A DNA stretch of 64,000 nt, from the NCBI RefSeq assembly GCF_905220995.1, contig NZ_CAJNBJ010000017.1, forward strand, positions 1 to 64,000, read 5' to 3'. The position numbers and the translations under genes are program-made. The first letter of the stretch is position 1. Each line of letters opens with the position of its first letter. The DNA is from Nitrospira defluvii (GTDB lineage Bacteria > Nitrospirota > Nitrospiria > Nitrospirales > Nitrospiraceae). The notes under the pieces were generated by a model. That model did not search any database. It was not told the origin of the DNA and worked only from the letters and a program-made list of their open reading frames with translations. This document shows, piece after piece, positions 24,262-32,731 of this stretch.

Positions 24262-24488
24262 ACCTTCACCTCCCTCCGAAGCCTGCAGAGCGCCTGGCGA
24301 ACGCCAACGACGAGGGGGAGATCCCCTTATTCTCAGGCTGCGCAGCGTGCGCATCACGCTGGTGTGGATTTAAATAAGATGTCCCTGGTTTTGGATACCG
24401 CGCGATGAACGATGGGACCGACCGGTCATTGCGCGAAACGCCCGAACGCTAGCATAGTGGCCGAGATTTTGCAACCGCGCGAGGTCAC
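24262..24488 (-). other. rpsB leader region
   Basis: The 227 bases between argJ and rpsB have no gene. On the minus strand they include a small GGGGATCTCCCC palindrome about 60-65 bases before rpsB. A weak -10-like TATGCT lies near the argJ end. rpsB leaders often carry an S2-binding autoregulatory hairpin; I see no clear match to a known structure. Confidence 0.35.
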
Positions 24489-25700
24489 TTATGAGCGATA
24501 ACTCGCGTTGATCCGCACGTATTCGTAAGACAAATCGGTAGTCCACATGTGCGCGCTGGCCTTACCCTGAGCCAGATCGATGAGAATGGTGAACTCTTTG
24601 GTTTTGAAGACCTTGGTCAGTTGCCGCTCGGCAGCGCGTCCGAGTCCTAGGCCCTTACGCACCATTGGAACCCCTCCAAATTGCAGGCTGATGCGAGAGG
24701 GGTCAAGGGGCACTCCCGCACGTCCAAGCGCTGCCATGACGCGGCCCCAATTGGCGTCGCCGCCGAAGAGCGCTGTCTTCACCAGGTTTGAGGTCGCGAC
24801 CGTTTGCGCGACCTGTTTTGCCGCTTTTGGCGATTCGGCCCCTGTGACTTCCACCCGCACGACTTTGGTGACGCCCTCGCCGTCCCAACAGATTTTCAGC
24901 GCCAAGGTGCGGCAGACCGTTTCGAGCATTGCGCAGAAGCGTGTGAAATCGGCCGAGCCCGCGGTGATGGGACGATTGCCGGCCATCCCATTGGCCAAGC
25001 AGAGTACCGTGTCGTTGGTGCTGGTGTCGCCGTCGACCGTGATGCAATTGAACGATTGATCGACCGCCTGTTTGAGTGCTGATTGGAGGGCGCGTTGCCC
25101 GATGGCTGCGTCGGTGGTCAGGTATCCCAACATGGTGGCCATGTTGGGATGAATCATGCCCGAGCCCTTGGCCATGCCGCCGACAGTCACCAGTTTGCCG
25201 CCGAGCTGAGCACGAACGGCGACTTGCTTGGGTTTGAGGTCGGTGGTCATGATGGCCGCGGCCGCTTCTGCTCCGCCCCGGCGTGTCACACGAGCCGCCA
25301 GTGCCGGAAGCGCTTTTCGGATGCACGCAATGGGGAGTGGTTGACCGATGACTCCGGTCGAGCCAACGAAGATGGTATGCGGGGCGCAGTTGAGAGTCGT
25401 TGCCGCCAGTTGTGCCATTTCTTGGGCAGCCTCCATGCCTTCCGATCCGGTACAGGCGTTGGCGTTCCCGCTATTGACGAGGAAGGCGCGGCCGATGCCC
25501 TGTTTGAGGTGGAGGCGATCGAGGATGACCGGTGCGGCCACGACTTGATTGGTCGTGAACACGCCGGCTACAGGACCTTCGTGGTCCGACACGACTAAGG
25601 CCAGGTCGAGTTGCTGTTTTTTTTTCTTTTTGATCCCGCTGTAGACTCCGGCGGCCCGAAATCCGATCGGCGCGGTCACGCCTCCAGGGATAGTCTTCAT
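24489..25700 (-). CDS. argJ: Bifunctional glutamate N-acetyltransferase/amino-acid acetyltransferase
   Basis: The 403-residue protein has the self-cleavage site within MIHPNMATMLGYLTTDAAIG, where the Thr of NMATML starts the beta subunit. It also has GMAKGSGM and NSFNCITVDGDTSTNDT-like QSFNCITVDGDTSTNDTVL. It transfers acetyl from N-acetylornithine to glutamate, closing the arginine cycle. Residues 25-31 are KKKKKQQ, encoded in part by a run of nine A. 57 bases after argC. Confidence 0.95.
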   Translation of the reverse strand: MKTIPGGVTAPIGFRAAGVYSGIKKKKKQQLDLALVVSDHEGPVAGVFTTNQVVAAPVILDRLHLKQGIGRAFLVNSGNANACTGSEGMEAAQEMAQLAATTLNCAPHTIFVGSTGVIGQPLPIACIRKALPALAARVTRRGGAEAAAAIMTTDLKPKQVAVRAQLGGKLVTVGGMAKGSGMIHPNMATMLGYLTTDAAIGQRALQSALKQAVDQSFNCITVDGDTSTNDTVLCLANGMAGNRPITAGSADFTRFCAMLETVCRTLALKICWDGEGVTKVVRVEVTGAESPKAAKQVAQTVATSNLVKTALFGGDANWGRVMAALGRAGVPLDPSRISLQFGGVPMVRKGLGLGRAAERQLTKVFKTKEFTILIDLAQGKASAHMWTTDLSYEYVRINASYRS

Positions 25701-25756
25701 CGCTCTTCCTCTGTGATATAAAAATGATCCGCTACGACGCGCTCATGCATCGTGTG

Positions 25757-26830
25757 CTAGGGGTAGATGCCCGGAGCCACGAGTCCGGTTTCTTCCGGAT
25801 ACCCTAGCATCAGGTTCATCGCTTGAATGGCCTGTCCGGCTGCCCCTTTAATCAGGTTGTCAATGGCCGCCACGGTGACGACCCAACCGGCCCGCCGATC
25901 GAGGTGGACGGCGATATCACAATAGTTGGCGCCTCGCACGTGGCGGGGATTCGGCATGGCCCCTTCGAGGAGTCGCACAAATCGTTCCCCTTTATAGAAG
26001 TCTCGATAGAGAGTTCGTAACTCGGCGATGTCGAGCTGCCCCTTCATTCGTGCATACGCGGTGCTGAGGATACCTCGGTTCATGGGAACCAGATGCGGCG
26101 TGAAGGCAACGGTCACGGGGGCCACTTCACCGCGAGTCGCTTGAGTTCGTGTGCCTACCAATCCGGTGAGTTCCTGTTCGATTTCAGGGATGTGCCGATG
26201 CTGGCCGATCTTATAGGGCTCCAATGATTCATGAGCTTCAGGGAAATGATAGGGCAGGGCGGGGCTTCTTCCTGCGCCCGAGATGCCGGATTTCGCGTCA
26301 ATCACTATGCTGTCAGCTGCAACCAACCCATGGGCGATCAAGGGTGCCAACTGGAGAATCGCGGCCGTCGGATAACAGCCCGGCGAGGCCACGAGTCGAG
26401 TCTGTTTAATGGCAGACCGGTGAAGTTCGGGTAGGCCATACACGGCATCCTTGATGAGTTGGGGATGCGCATGTGCGGTCTGGTACCAGGTTTCATACGT
26501 GCCGGGATCTTTCAGGCGGAAGTCTGCACTCAAATCGACGACGCGTTTGCCGGCTTTCAAGCCGCTCGCCACGGGATCCATGGATTTGGTGTGTGGGAGT
26601 GCGAGAAACAGGACATCGGCTCGCTCCGTCAGGGCTTCCGGTGCCAGCGCTTCAAATGAGAGCGGCACGATCCCCTGAAGATGGGGATACACGGCGGAGA
26701 TGGCCGCACCGGCTGATTTTTCCGAAGTGACCGCTGTGAGTTGTACATGGGGGTGTTGAGAGAGGAGCCGCACCAGTTCAGCTCCGGTATATCCACTGGC
26801 CCCCGCAACTGCGACTCGTACCGATGTCAT
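25757..26830 (-). CDS. argC: N-acetyl-gamma-glutamyl-phosphate reductase
   Basis: The 357-residue enzyme starts RVAVAGASGYTGAELVRLL (NADP-binding) and has the catalytic Cys in VASPGCYPTAAILQLAPL. Further marks are SGAGR and HRHIPEIEQEL with the catalytic His. It reduces N-acetylglutamyl phosphate in arginine synthesis. Followed by argJ in the same operon. Confidence 0.95.
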   Translation of the reverse strand: MTSVRVAVAGASGYTGAELVRLLSQHPHVQLTAVTSEKSAGAAISAVYPHLQGIVPLSFEALAPEALTERADVLFLALPHTKSMDPVASGLKAGKRVVDLSADFRLKDPGTYETWYQTAHAHPQLIKDAVYGLPELHRSAIKQTRLVASPGCYPTAAILQLAPLIAHGLVAADSIVIDAKSGISGAGRSPALPYHFPEAHESLEPYKIGQHRHIPEIEQELTGLVGTRTQATRGEVAPVTVAFTPHLVPMNRGILSTAYARMKGQLDIAELRTLYRDFYKGERFVRLLEGAMPNPRHVRGANYCDIAVHLDRRAGWVVTVAAIDNLIKGAAGQAIQAMNLMLGYPEETGLVAPGIYP

Positions 26831-26891
26831 CTTACGCCTCCCGGCCCATCACAAGTTGTGCCATGTCGCGCGCTGCGAATGGCAAACCAAT

Positions 26892-26925
26892 AAAAAAAGG
26901 GAAGGCTGCGGAGCCTTCCCTTTTT
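26892..26925 (-). terminator. Rho-independent terminator after rpsI
   Basis: AAAGGGAAGGCT and AGCCTTCCCTTT form a perfect 12-base stem around GCGG at about 26894-26923. On the minus strand a run of T follows the stem. It lies 25 bases after the rpsI stop and separates the ribosomal operon from argC. Confidence 0.85.
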
Positions 26926-26949
26926 GAACTCTGTCGCTCCAGTGAATCG

Positions 26950-27342
26950 TTACCGCTTCGAGTATTGGAAGCGCTTTCTGGCGCCCTTCTGACCGTATTT
27001 CTTACGTTCTTTCACGCGAGAATCACGGGTCAGTAGGCCTTCCTTCTTGATGGGAGCGCGGAATGCCGCGCTCATGATGACCAGCGCCTTTGAGATGGCA
27101 TGGCGCAATGCTCCGGCCTGGCCGGCTGGGCCACCCCCATAGACGGTGGCACGAACAGAATACTTACCCGTTACTCCGGCCAACTCAAATGGAAATTGAA
27201 TCACATTTCGTAGGGTCGGGCGGGGAAACGCTTGTTCCAGCGGCTTCTCATTGACGACGATGTCACCGGCGGCTGCGGTGACCCATGCGCGCGCGATCGC
27301 GCTCTTTCTCTTTCCGGTTGCGTACTGCGTCATTGCTGCCAT
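26950..27342 (-). CDS. rpsI: Ribosomal protein S9 (uS9)
   Basis: The 130-residue protein has ATGKRKSAIARAWV, GDIVVNEKPLEQAFPRPTLRN, GGGPAGQAGALRHAISKAL and the highly basic C-terminus YGQKGARKRFQYSKR, all typical of uS9. The final Lys-Arg contacts P-site tRNA. It is 42 bases after rplM, the usual L13-S9 pair. Confidence 0.97.
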   Translation of the reverse strand: MAAMTQYATGKRKSAIARAWVTAAAGDIVVNEKPLEQAFPRPTLRNVIQFPFELAGVTGKYSVRATVYGGGPAGQAGALRHAISKALVIMSAAFRAPIKKEGLLTRDSRVKERKKYGQKGARKRFQYSKR

Positions 27343-27384
27343 ATCAGGCGGTCTCCTTCACTGATCGAATTCGAAGAATAAGAA

Positions 27385-27816
27385 TCACAATGAGAATGAT
27401 TCCAGTTTTTGCGCTTGGTGCGGATGCGTTGCGCCGGCATACACGCGCAACTTCTTGGCCATGTGGTTGCCGAGCGGATTCTTGGGCAACATACCTTCGA
27501 TGGCCTTCGTCAATAATTTGGTCGGATCCTTTCGGTGGATATGCTCTGCCGTGAGCGTCTTCAAGCCGCCAGGAAATCCGCTGTGAGTTGAGTAGGTCTT
27601 ACTTTCCATCTTGTTGCCGGTGAGCACGACCTTCTCCGCGTTGACAATGACGACATGATCACCCGTATCGACATGGGGGGTGAAGGTCGGTTTATGCTTG
27701 CCTCGCAACAGGGTGGCGACTTTCGCCGCAAGGCGGCCAAGTGTCTTCCCCTCGGCGTCCACGAGGTACCATTTGCGTTGCACATTTGCGGGCTTCTCGA
27801 GATACGTTTTTGTCAT
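27385..27816 (-). CDS. rplM: Ribosomal protein L13 (uL13)
   Basis: The 143-residue protein carries [53 protein letters not shown] and the [21 protein letters not shown] motif of L13. A GGAG site lies 7 bases before this ATG; an in-frame ATG at 27825 is an alternative. The bifunctional-nuclease genes lie just upstream in the same direction. Confidence 0.97.
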   Translation of the reverse strand: MTKTYLEKPANVQRKWYLVDAEGKTLGRLAAKVATLLRGKHKPTFTPHVDTGDHVVIVNAEKVVLTGNKMESKTYSTHSGFPGGLKTLTAEHIHRKDPTKLLTKAIEGMLPKNPLGNHMAKKLRVYAGATHPHQAQKLESFSL

Positions 27817-27866
27817 GGTCTCCATCTACTCCTGCACGATAGGAATCTAATGTGAGGTATGAGGCC

Positions 27867-28355
27867 TCACGCCTGTTGGGTTTCTGTATTGTTGGTATCG
27901 AGTCGATTGATCCAGGCATCCAAATGAACCGCGGTTCGCCGGTTCAGGACGTCCTGGGTGGCATAAATCGGGCAGCCGGCTCTGAGCGCCAGCGCAATGG
28001 CATCGCTAGGGCGAGCATCCAGGGTCCGATGGAGCCCCTTCGAGGCGAAGGCGATGCTGGCATAGTACGTACTGCTCTTAACGTCCGTAATGACGACCCG
28101 CTCGATGCGGACACCCAGGTGATCCGCAAAGCTGCGGATGAGATCGTGGCTCATCGGGCGAGGTGTCACCACATGGTCCATGGCCAGGCGAATCGCGTTC
28201 CCTTCGGCGGACCCAACCCAGATCGGCAAGGTGACGCCGGCATCGTCACTCTTCAGCACGACGATCCGCGTGTCGGTGTTGCCGTCGTCCAGCACTTGCT
28301 TCACACTCAGTGCCACGAGCTCCGATGATGCATCCTGCTGCTTGGCGGCATCCAT
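27867..28355 (-). CDS. Bifunctional nuclease family (DUF151) protein 1
   Basis: The 162-residue product has the BFN pattern: VVLKSDDAGVTLPIWVGSAEGNAIRLAM, TPRPMSHDLIRSFADHLG, VVITDVKSSTYYASIAF and LDARPSDAIALALRAGCPIY. Plant and some bacterial relatives show both RNase and DNase activity; role in bacteria is not settled. Two bases separate it from its paralogue, and it lies directly before rplM-rpsI, so transcription is probably shared. Confidence 0.85.
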   Translation of the reverse strand: MDAAKQQDASSELVALSVKQVLDDGNTDTRIVVLKSDDAGVTLPIWVGSAEGNAIRLAMDHVVTPRPMSHDLIRSFADHLGVRIERVVITDVKSSTYYASIAFASKGLHRTLDARPSDAIALALRAGCPIYATQDVLNRRTAVHLDAWINRLDTNNTETQQA

Positions 28356-28357
28356 GT

Positions 28358-28813
28358 CTAGGTATCCAGCTTTCCGAAGTCTTCGGGTTTAAGATTTTCT
28401 AGCCACTGCTCAAGCTCTTCGGACGACTGCTTCTTAATGACCTTCTCGCTTGCGAAAATCGGCGCGCTGGTTCGAAGGGCCAACGCAATGGCGTCGCTGG
28501 GACGAGAATCGACCGTATATTCAGAATCTTCGTACATTAGGTGAATCGTGGCGAAGTAGGTATTGTCATTCAAGTCCGTAATGACCACGCTGATGATCTT
28601 GGCATCGAAAGTATCGAGAAATGATTTCATCAGGTCGTGGGTCATGGGGCGTGGGGCAGTGACGCTTTCCAGTGCCAGACCGATGGCGCTCGCTTCTGAC
28701 TTTCCCACCCAGATTGGGAGCATGTCCGAATTGTCCTCGTCGCGCAACACCACTATATAGGCGTTGTTATAGGGGTCGAAGATCAGACCCTTTACCCGCA
28801 TTTGTGTAATCAC
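28358..28813 (-). CDS. Bifunctional nuclease family (DUF151) protein 2
   Basis: A 151-residue paralogue of the preceding gene. It shows the same MLPIWVGKSEASAIGLALESV, TAPRPMTHDLMKSFLDTFDAKI, VVITDLNDNTYFATIHL and VDSRPSDAIALALRTSAPIF segments. The start is taken at a GTG (28813) with GGAAGG about 11 bases upstream, because the resulting MITQMRVKGL fits the family. An ATG at 28801 is possible. Acts perhaps as a heterodimer with the other copy; that is inference. Confidence 0.85.
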   Translation of the reverse strand: MITQMRVKGLIFDPYNNAYIVVLRDEDNSDMLPIWVGKSEASAIGLALESVTAPRPMTHDLMKSFLDTFDAKIISVVITDLNDNTYFATIHLMYEDSEYTVDSRPSDAIALALRTSAPIFASEKVIKKQSSEELEQWLENLKPEDFGKLDT

Positions 28814-29069
28814 GGCGGGAGTATCCTTCCCGATGTCGGCTGAAAACCTCAAGAATAGGGCACTCTAGCACTTCCGAAATCAGAGTGTCAATGAATTCAA
28901 CGGGCTGACGGCTCGACGCGGGCGGTCGAGAACGGATGCACTGGACCTGACACGGTCTCGACGATGGGGACAGTCAACGCAGCGAGGGAGCATTCATCCG
29001 GCCGATTGAATGTGACCCGTGCGCCGCTGCAAGGTGAGGGCGGGGCGCACGGGCGAGTTCTTCTTGATG

Positions 29070-29351
29070 TTACGTGCCAGCCGGCCGGTAGTTCTGGTCG
29101 ATTTTCGAGGTGTCGGCCTGTTCCCCGAGTTTGAGGAAGGCTTTCATTTGTTTCTTGACCAGCTCTCTGCCGCTCTCATCGCCCAAATTGACTTGATACT
29201 CATTGATGACCATGACCCGCATCCCTTCCCATTTCTTCCAGCAGGGCTTACAGACCTTGGCCTTGATCTCTGCTTCCAGTTTTCCCAGGAATAACATATC
29301 CGTGATTGCTTCGCCTGCCTGGCCACAGGTGACACACTGCACATCTGCCAT
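29070..29351 (-). CDS. YggX-like Fe-trafficking domain with extra zinc-ribbon cysteines
   Basis: The 93-residue product ends with a region that follows YggX (Fe(II)-trafficking/oxidative damage protection): WKKWEGMRVMVINEYQVNLGDESGRELVKKQMKAFL. Unlike YggX, the N-terminal part holds two CxxC pairs (Cys6/Cys9, Cys34/Cys37), likely a zinc- or iron-binding ribbon. YggX proteins protect Fe-S clusters under oxidative stress; whether this variant does the same is inference. First gene of the minus-strand block leading to rplM. Confidence 0.7.
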   Translation of the reverse strand: MADVQCVTCGQAGEAITDMLFLGKLEAEIKAKVCKPCWKKWEGMRVMVINEYQVNLGDESGRELVKKQMKAFLKLGEQADTSKIDQNYRPAGT

Positions 29352-29541
29352 AGTTGCCTCCGTGAATCTGTCGAAACGAGTGTCTACTGATAGAGAACGG
29401 CATTCTAGCACCGGAGGCTCGGGGAAAAAAGGGTAGGCTGCGCCGTTGACGCCTTTCTTGATTAATGTTACAACTGCGTCCCTTCGCTCGCACATCGAAT
29501 TGGGGACGTAGAGCGGTGTGTGGGTGTGTGATGGAATGTAT

Positions 29542-29628
29542 GCCCGGATGGCGGAACTGGCAGACGCGCCGGACTCAAAATCCGGTTCTCGCAAGAGAGT
29601 GGGAGTTCGACCCTCCCTCTGGGCACCA
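29542..29628 (+). tRNA. tRNA-Leu (anticodon CAA)
   Basis: A type II tRNA with acceptor GCCCGGA/TCTGGGC, a D-arm with GGCGGAACTGG, anticodon stem CCGGA/TCCGG around loop CTCAAAA, a long variable arm and the T-loop GTTCGACCC. The anticodon CAA reads UUG, so Leu. Genomically encoded CCA at 29626-29628. Confidence 0.95.
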
Positions 29629-29789
29629 TCGACAACTCACCTACACCGCCAGAAACCCGAACTGTCCTTCAATGGCCTTCACGCAACAAGGTGCGGAAAT
29701 ACACAGCCCAGGACGCATCAGATCACGAATGAGTGGGGCGGTTAAATGCGTGACAACACTATATAGTGGATGTCGCGACCGAAAACATC

Positions 29790-29818
29790 TTGACATGATG
29801 TGGGGCTTAGCCTATAGT
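29790..29818 (+). promoter_or_regulatory. Sigma-70-type promoter of the secreted-protein gene
   Basis: TTGACA at 29790-29795 and TATAGT at 29813-29818 are separated by 17 bases. The expected transcript would start near 29825 and leave a leader of about 90 bases before the ATG at 29914. This is among the best promoter matches in the window. Confidence 0.65.
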
Positions 29819-29913
29819 TCGCCCGAATTTGCTTTGGAATACGTATGACTCGTTTAGTTTATCGCCGTCCATCATCAATCTCTTATCAATTCCAATCACT
29901 AAGGAGGCAGCAC

Positions 29914-30696
29914 ATGCGTAACGTGTTGGCACTTGGAGCTGCGGTGCTTTTCATCAGCTCCGTTGGTGTTGCAGGCGCTCAAGAGCGTTTGCCACAGTCC
30001 TCGTCGGGATCAGGGTTCGGTGTCGGCACCGGAGTCGGGGATGTGTCGGGCAACTCCGGCCGTACGGCAGCATTTGACCGGAATGCTTTCATGGAACGTC
30101 TCTCGCAGGCTGAGACGGTTTTCGGTCGTGTCTTAGCTATCGATCTACCCGGTGGAAAGCTGCACCTGGAGACCGGTGGTAGTTCTCATGACGAAGGCCG
30201 TGCGGGAACTGGTGCGATGTCCTCACTCACTCTTTATATCGACGACAAGACCAATCTTGATCAAGTGCGTGTCTTGAATGCTGGTGATGACATTTCGGTG
30301 CAGGTTGTTGAGCCGTTAAACCAACGGGCAGAACAAGGTGTTTACGGGACTGGCCGTAAGCTTGTGCGAGAAGTTTACTTGTTCCGTGGGAACGAGAAAT
30401 TGGCAGGTTTCGGCGGCCTTGGCCAGCGTCCGGCTCCGTCCACGGAGCGCGGAATTGAGACCAATTCGGCCACGAACACTGGTGGTCCGGTCGGCGGAGT
30501 CTTCCCCGGAACGGTCACTTCTGGTGTGGTCACCACCACGGTGGGTGAGTTCACTGGAACCGCACCGTGCTGGAATTGCGAACCACAGCCGGGTTGGGGT
30601 TATCAGACCGTCGCTCCGGAAACCAAGGTTCAGAACAAGTCTGATTATGGGACCGACAGTGCCAAGCCTAATCTCCAGAAGGGCTGGACCAACTAA
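29914..30696 (+). CDS. Predicted secreted protein of unknown function
   Basis: The 260-residue product has a signal peptide (VLALGAAVLFISSVGVAGAQ, cleavage after AGA). A strong AAGGAGG site precedes the ATG. The mature part starts with a Gly/Ser-rich linker. Next comes a beta domain at about 65-165 (TVFGRVLAIDLPGGKLHLETGG, SLTLYIDDKTNLDQVRVLNAGDDISVQVV) and a Thr/Gly-rich C-terminal region with a single CWNC motif. The CWNC could be a redox pair. Its own promoter and terminator mark it as a single-gene unit, likely well expressed. Family not recognised. Confidence 0.75.
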   Translation: MRNVLALGAAVLFISSVGVAGAQERLPQSSSGSGFGVGTGVGDVSGNSGRTAAFDRNAFMERLSQAETVFGRVLAIDLPGGKLHLETGGSSHDEGRAGTGAMSSLTLYIDDKTNLDQVRVLNAGDDISVQVVEPLNQRAEQGVYGTGRKLVREVYLFRGNEKLAGFGGLGQRPAPSTERGIETNSATNTGGPVGGVFPGTVTSGVVTTTVGEFTGTAPCWNCEPQPGWGYQTVAPETKVQNKSDYGTDSAKPNLQKGWTN

Positions 30697-30727
30697 GACA
30701 TAAGGCCATCTCACTGGCCGGTTGCTG

Positions 30728-30767
30728 AGCGGGGTGCTTCGAAAGAAGCGCCCCGCTTTGTTTTTTT
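30728..30767 (+). terminator. Rho-independent terminator
   Basis: The stem AGCGGGGTGCTTC / GAAGCGCCCCGCT around a small loop is followed by TTGTTTTTTT. It begins 32 bases after the stop of the secreted-protein gene. Confidence 0.9.
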
Positions 30768-30846
30768 GCACTTGATGTAATGCCCGTCGTTGCAAGACTG
30801 GAAGTGGCTTGGTAGTATCAGTCATTCACTGAGGGTCAGTCCTGAC

Positions 30847-31107
30847 ATGTCTCAAGCATCTTCGCCGACTCAGATTCCAGACGAGGAGTTGGATCTTCGT
30901 GGGGTCATTTGTCCCTATAATTTCGTGAAGACCAAGCTCAAGCTGGAAAGCATGGCCCCCGGCCAACTCCTTCTTGTTCATCTCGACGACGGCGATCCCA
31001 TCCGGAATGTCCCGCGTAGCGTGTCCGATGATGGCCATGATGTATTGTCGCAGGAGCGCGCCGACCAATCCTTTCGTGTCGTGATACGAAAGCGACTCGA
31101 CGAATAA
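30847..31107 (+). CDS. TusA/SirA-like sulfur carrier protein
   Basis: The 86-residue protein has the family motif LDLRGVICPYNFVKTKLKLE with the active Cys22-Pro. Next comes GQLLLVHLDDGDPIRNVPRSVSDDGHDVL, and a final strand. TusA-like proteins move persulfide sulfur to tRNA, molybdenum cofactor or dissimilatory sulfur pathways. No partner genes lie next to it, so the acceptor is unknown. It ends three bases from the convergent rsmI-like gene. Confidence 0.85.
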   Translation: MSQASSPTQIPDEELDLRGVICPYNFVKTKLKLESMAPGQLLLVHLDDGDPIRNVPRSVSDDGHDVLSQERADQSFRVVIRKRLDE

Positions 31108-31110
31108 TTC

Positions 31111-31860
31111 TCAGTCGTTCTTTCTCCCTAGTGTCCTCCTCCGCCCCGTGCCTTCCACAACCAGTACCGCAACAGACGCGTTGTTGAAAATCGCCTCCTT
31201 TGTGAGCAGAGCTTTAACACGTCCTCGCAGGACCTGCTGACCCGGTTGTGTGAGGTCGAGTCCCAGGACGGCCTTCCGGTTGCCGAGCGTGGTCAGGAGT
31301 ATGGTGAGAATGTGGCGGAGTGCGTGCACCGAAGGCAACAGAATGAGGGGCCTCGACTCCTGCTGCAACGATTGGAGGCGACGCGAGAAGTTGTGCGTGC
31401 CGCCGGCGCAGCGACCTTCGAAGACGAACGCGTTGGCATCCATGCCGCAGAGAGTGGCTGCCGCGGCCACGATGGATGGTCCGGGAATCACTTCCACCGT
31501 CAGGCCAGCCTTCGCCGCAGCTGTAATAAGTAATCGTCCTGGATCGTACAGAGCCGGCATGCCGCAATCGGAGACGAGTGCAAGGTGCTGTCCCCGTCTC
31601 AAGCGATCCAGCAAAATCGGCGTCTTCTCCGTGGCATTGTCACGATCGTAGGTTGTGAGGGGAACATGAATGCCGTGGTGCGACAGGAGCGCCTGTGTCG
31701 CCAGAGGATTTTTGGTTGCGACCAGGTCGACGCGACGGAGTGTGGCCAGAGCGCGGATCGTGAGATCATCCGGATGTCCGATGGGCACGCCGACCAGGAA
31801 GAGTGTGCCGATCGGAGGACGGGATGACGCACGCTTTTCTTGACTCTGTTCTTTCCTCAT
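31111..31860 (-). CDS. rsmI: Diverged RsmI-like methyltransferase (tetrapyrrole methylase fold)
   Basis: The 249-residue protein matches RsmI in GTLFLVGVPIGHPDDLTIRALATL, ALVSDCGMPALYDPG and EVIPGPSIVAAAATLCGM. RsmI methylates the 2'-O of C1402 in 16S rRNA. However, the usual AEDTR segment is ATKNP here, the SDAGTP loop is SDCGMP, and the ELTK motif appears as DLTQ. It may therefore act on another substrate or be a relaxed RsmI. It is divergent from the ccsA-like gene. No other rsmI is in the window. Confidence 0.7.
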   Translation of the reverse strand: MRKEQSQEKRASSRPPIGTLFLVGVPIGHPDDLTIRALATLRRVDLVATKNPLATQALLSHHGIHVPLTTYDRDNATEKTPILLDRLRRGQHLALVSDCGMPALYDPGRLLITAAAKAGLTVEVIPGPSIVAAAATLCGMDANAFVFEGRCAGGTHNFSRRLQSLQQESRPLILLPSVHALRHILTILLTTLGNRKAVLGLDLTQPGQQVLRGRVKALLTKEAIFNNASVAVLVVEGTGRRRTLGRKND

Positions 31861-31924
31861 CGATATAATTTCCAGTTACCAAAAATAGTGACTTTGCGCT
31901 GAAAAGTTGCGAGGATAGGGCGAA

Positions 31925-32731
31925 ATGTCATCAGTGTTTTTTATGCTCACGATGGGCCTCTATTTCGTGAGCACCGTGTGCTATCTGGCCTATCTGCTGC
32001 GGCGGGCCGAGACTCTGTCAAAGGTCTCGCTCGGGATCACGGCCATCGGGTTCGCCACCCACACCGTGGCATTGGTGGCCAGGATGGCCGATACCAGCCA
32101 GGCCCAATTACCCACGTTTCACGAAGCCCTCTCATTTTTTTCCTGGATGCTGATTTTGGTGTTTCTTGCCGTGGAGTTCCGTCGACAACTCCACGTACTT
32201 GGGTCTTTTATCGTACCGCTGGCGCTGATCTCGCTGGTGACCGCCGCGGCGTTCCGGTCGGATGAGGCCTCCACTCTCCAGCCCGTATTCAAGACCTTGT
32301 GGGTGCACGTCACCCTGAGCATGTTAGGAACGGTCGGATTTGCCGTGGCATTCGTTGCGGGGGTGATGTACCTCATTCAAGACGGTCTTCTCAAGTCCAA
32401 GCGGTTCAATGTGCTCTACGCAAAACTCCCGGCCCTGGACTATCTTGATCATTTGAACCAGCAGTCTATCGTGATGGGATTCCCGCTGTTGACGCTTGGG
32501 ATCATCAGCGGAGCGTTTTCCGCGGAAATCGTCCGCGGCACTTACGTCAACTGGAATCCTGAACAGACCTGGGCCATGGTGACATGGGGCTTCTACTTCG
32601 CCGTCCTGGTCGGTCGATTGACCATCGGCTGGCGCGCCAAGCGAGCGGCCTATCTGACCATCATCGGTTTTGCCGGTGTGATTTTGACCCTGATCGGCGT
32701 GGTCTTGAAAAGTCACGGATCGGTGTCCTGA
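31925..32731 (+). CDS. CcsA/HemX-like cytochrome assembly membrane protein
   Basis: The 268-residue protein has about eight predicted transmembrane helices, for example FMLTMGLYFVSTVCYLAYLL and LGTVGFAVAFVAGVMYLI. It also has the WxWD-like region WNPEQTWAMVTWGFYF typical of CcsA/HemX. In many bacteria it stands before hemA and is called HemX; it may affect glutamyl-tRNA reductase levels or handle heme for cytochrome c synthesis. Its stop overlaps the hemA start (TGATG), so the two are coupled. Confidence 0.85.
   Translation: MSSVFFMLTMGLYFVSTVCYLAYLLRRAETLSKVSLGITAIGFATHTVALVARMADTSQAQLPTFHEALSFFSWMLILVFLAVEFRRQLHVLGSFIVPLALISLVTAAAFRSDEASTLQPVFKTLWVHVTLSMLGTVGFAVAFVAGVMYLIQDGLLKSKRFNVLYAKLPALDYLDHLNQQSIVMGFPLLTLGIISGAFSAEIVRGTYVNWNPEQTWAMVTWGFYFAVLVGRLTIGWRAKRAAYLTIIGFAGVILTLIGVVLKSHGSVS

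Noticed and set aside
28905-29060. Open frame on the minus strand between the YggX-like and the nuclease genes
   Set aside because: No start codon with ribosome site; it cannot be told from chance.
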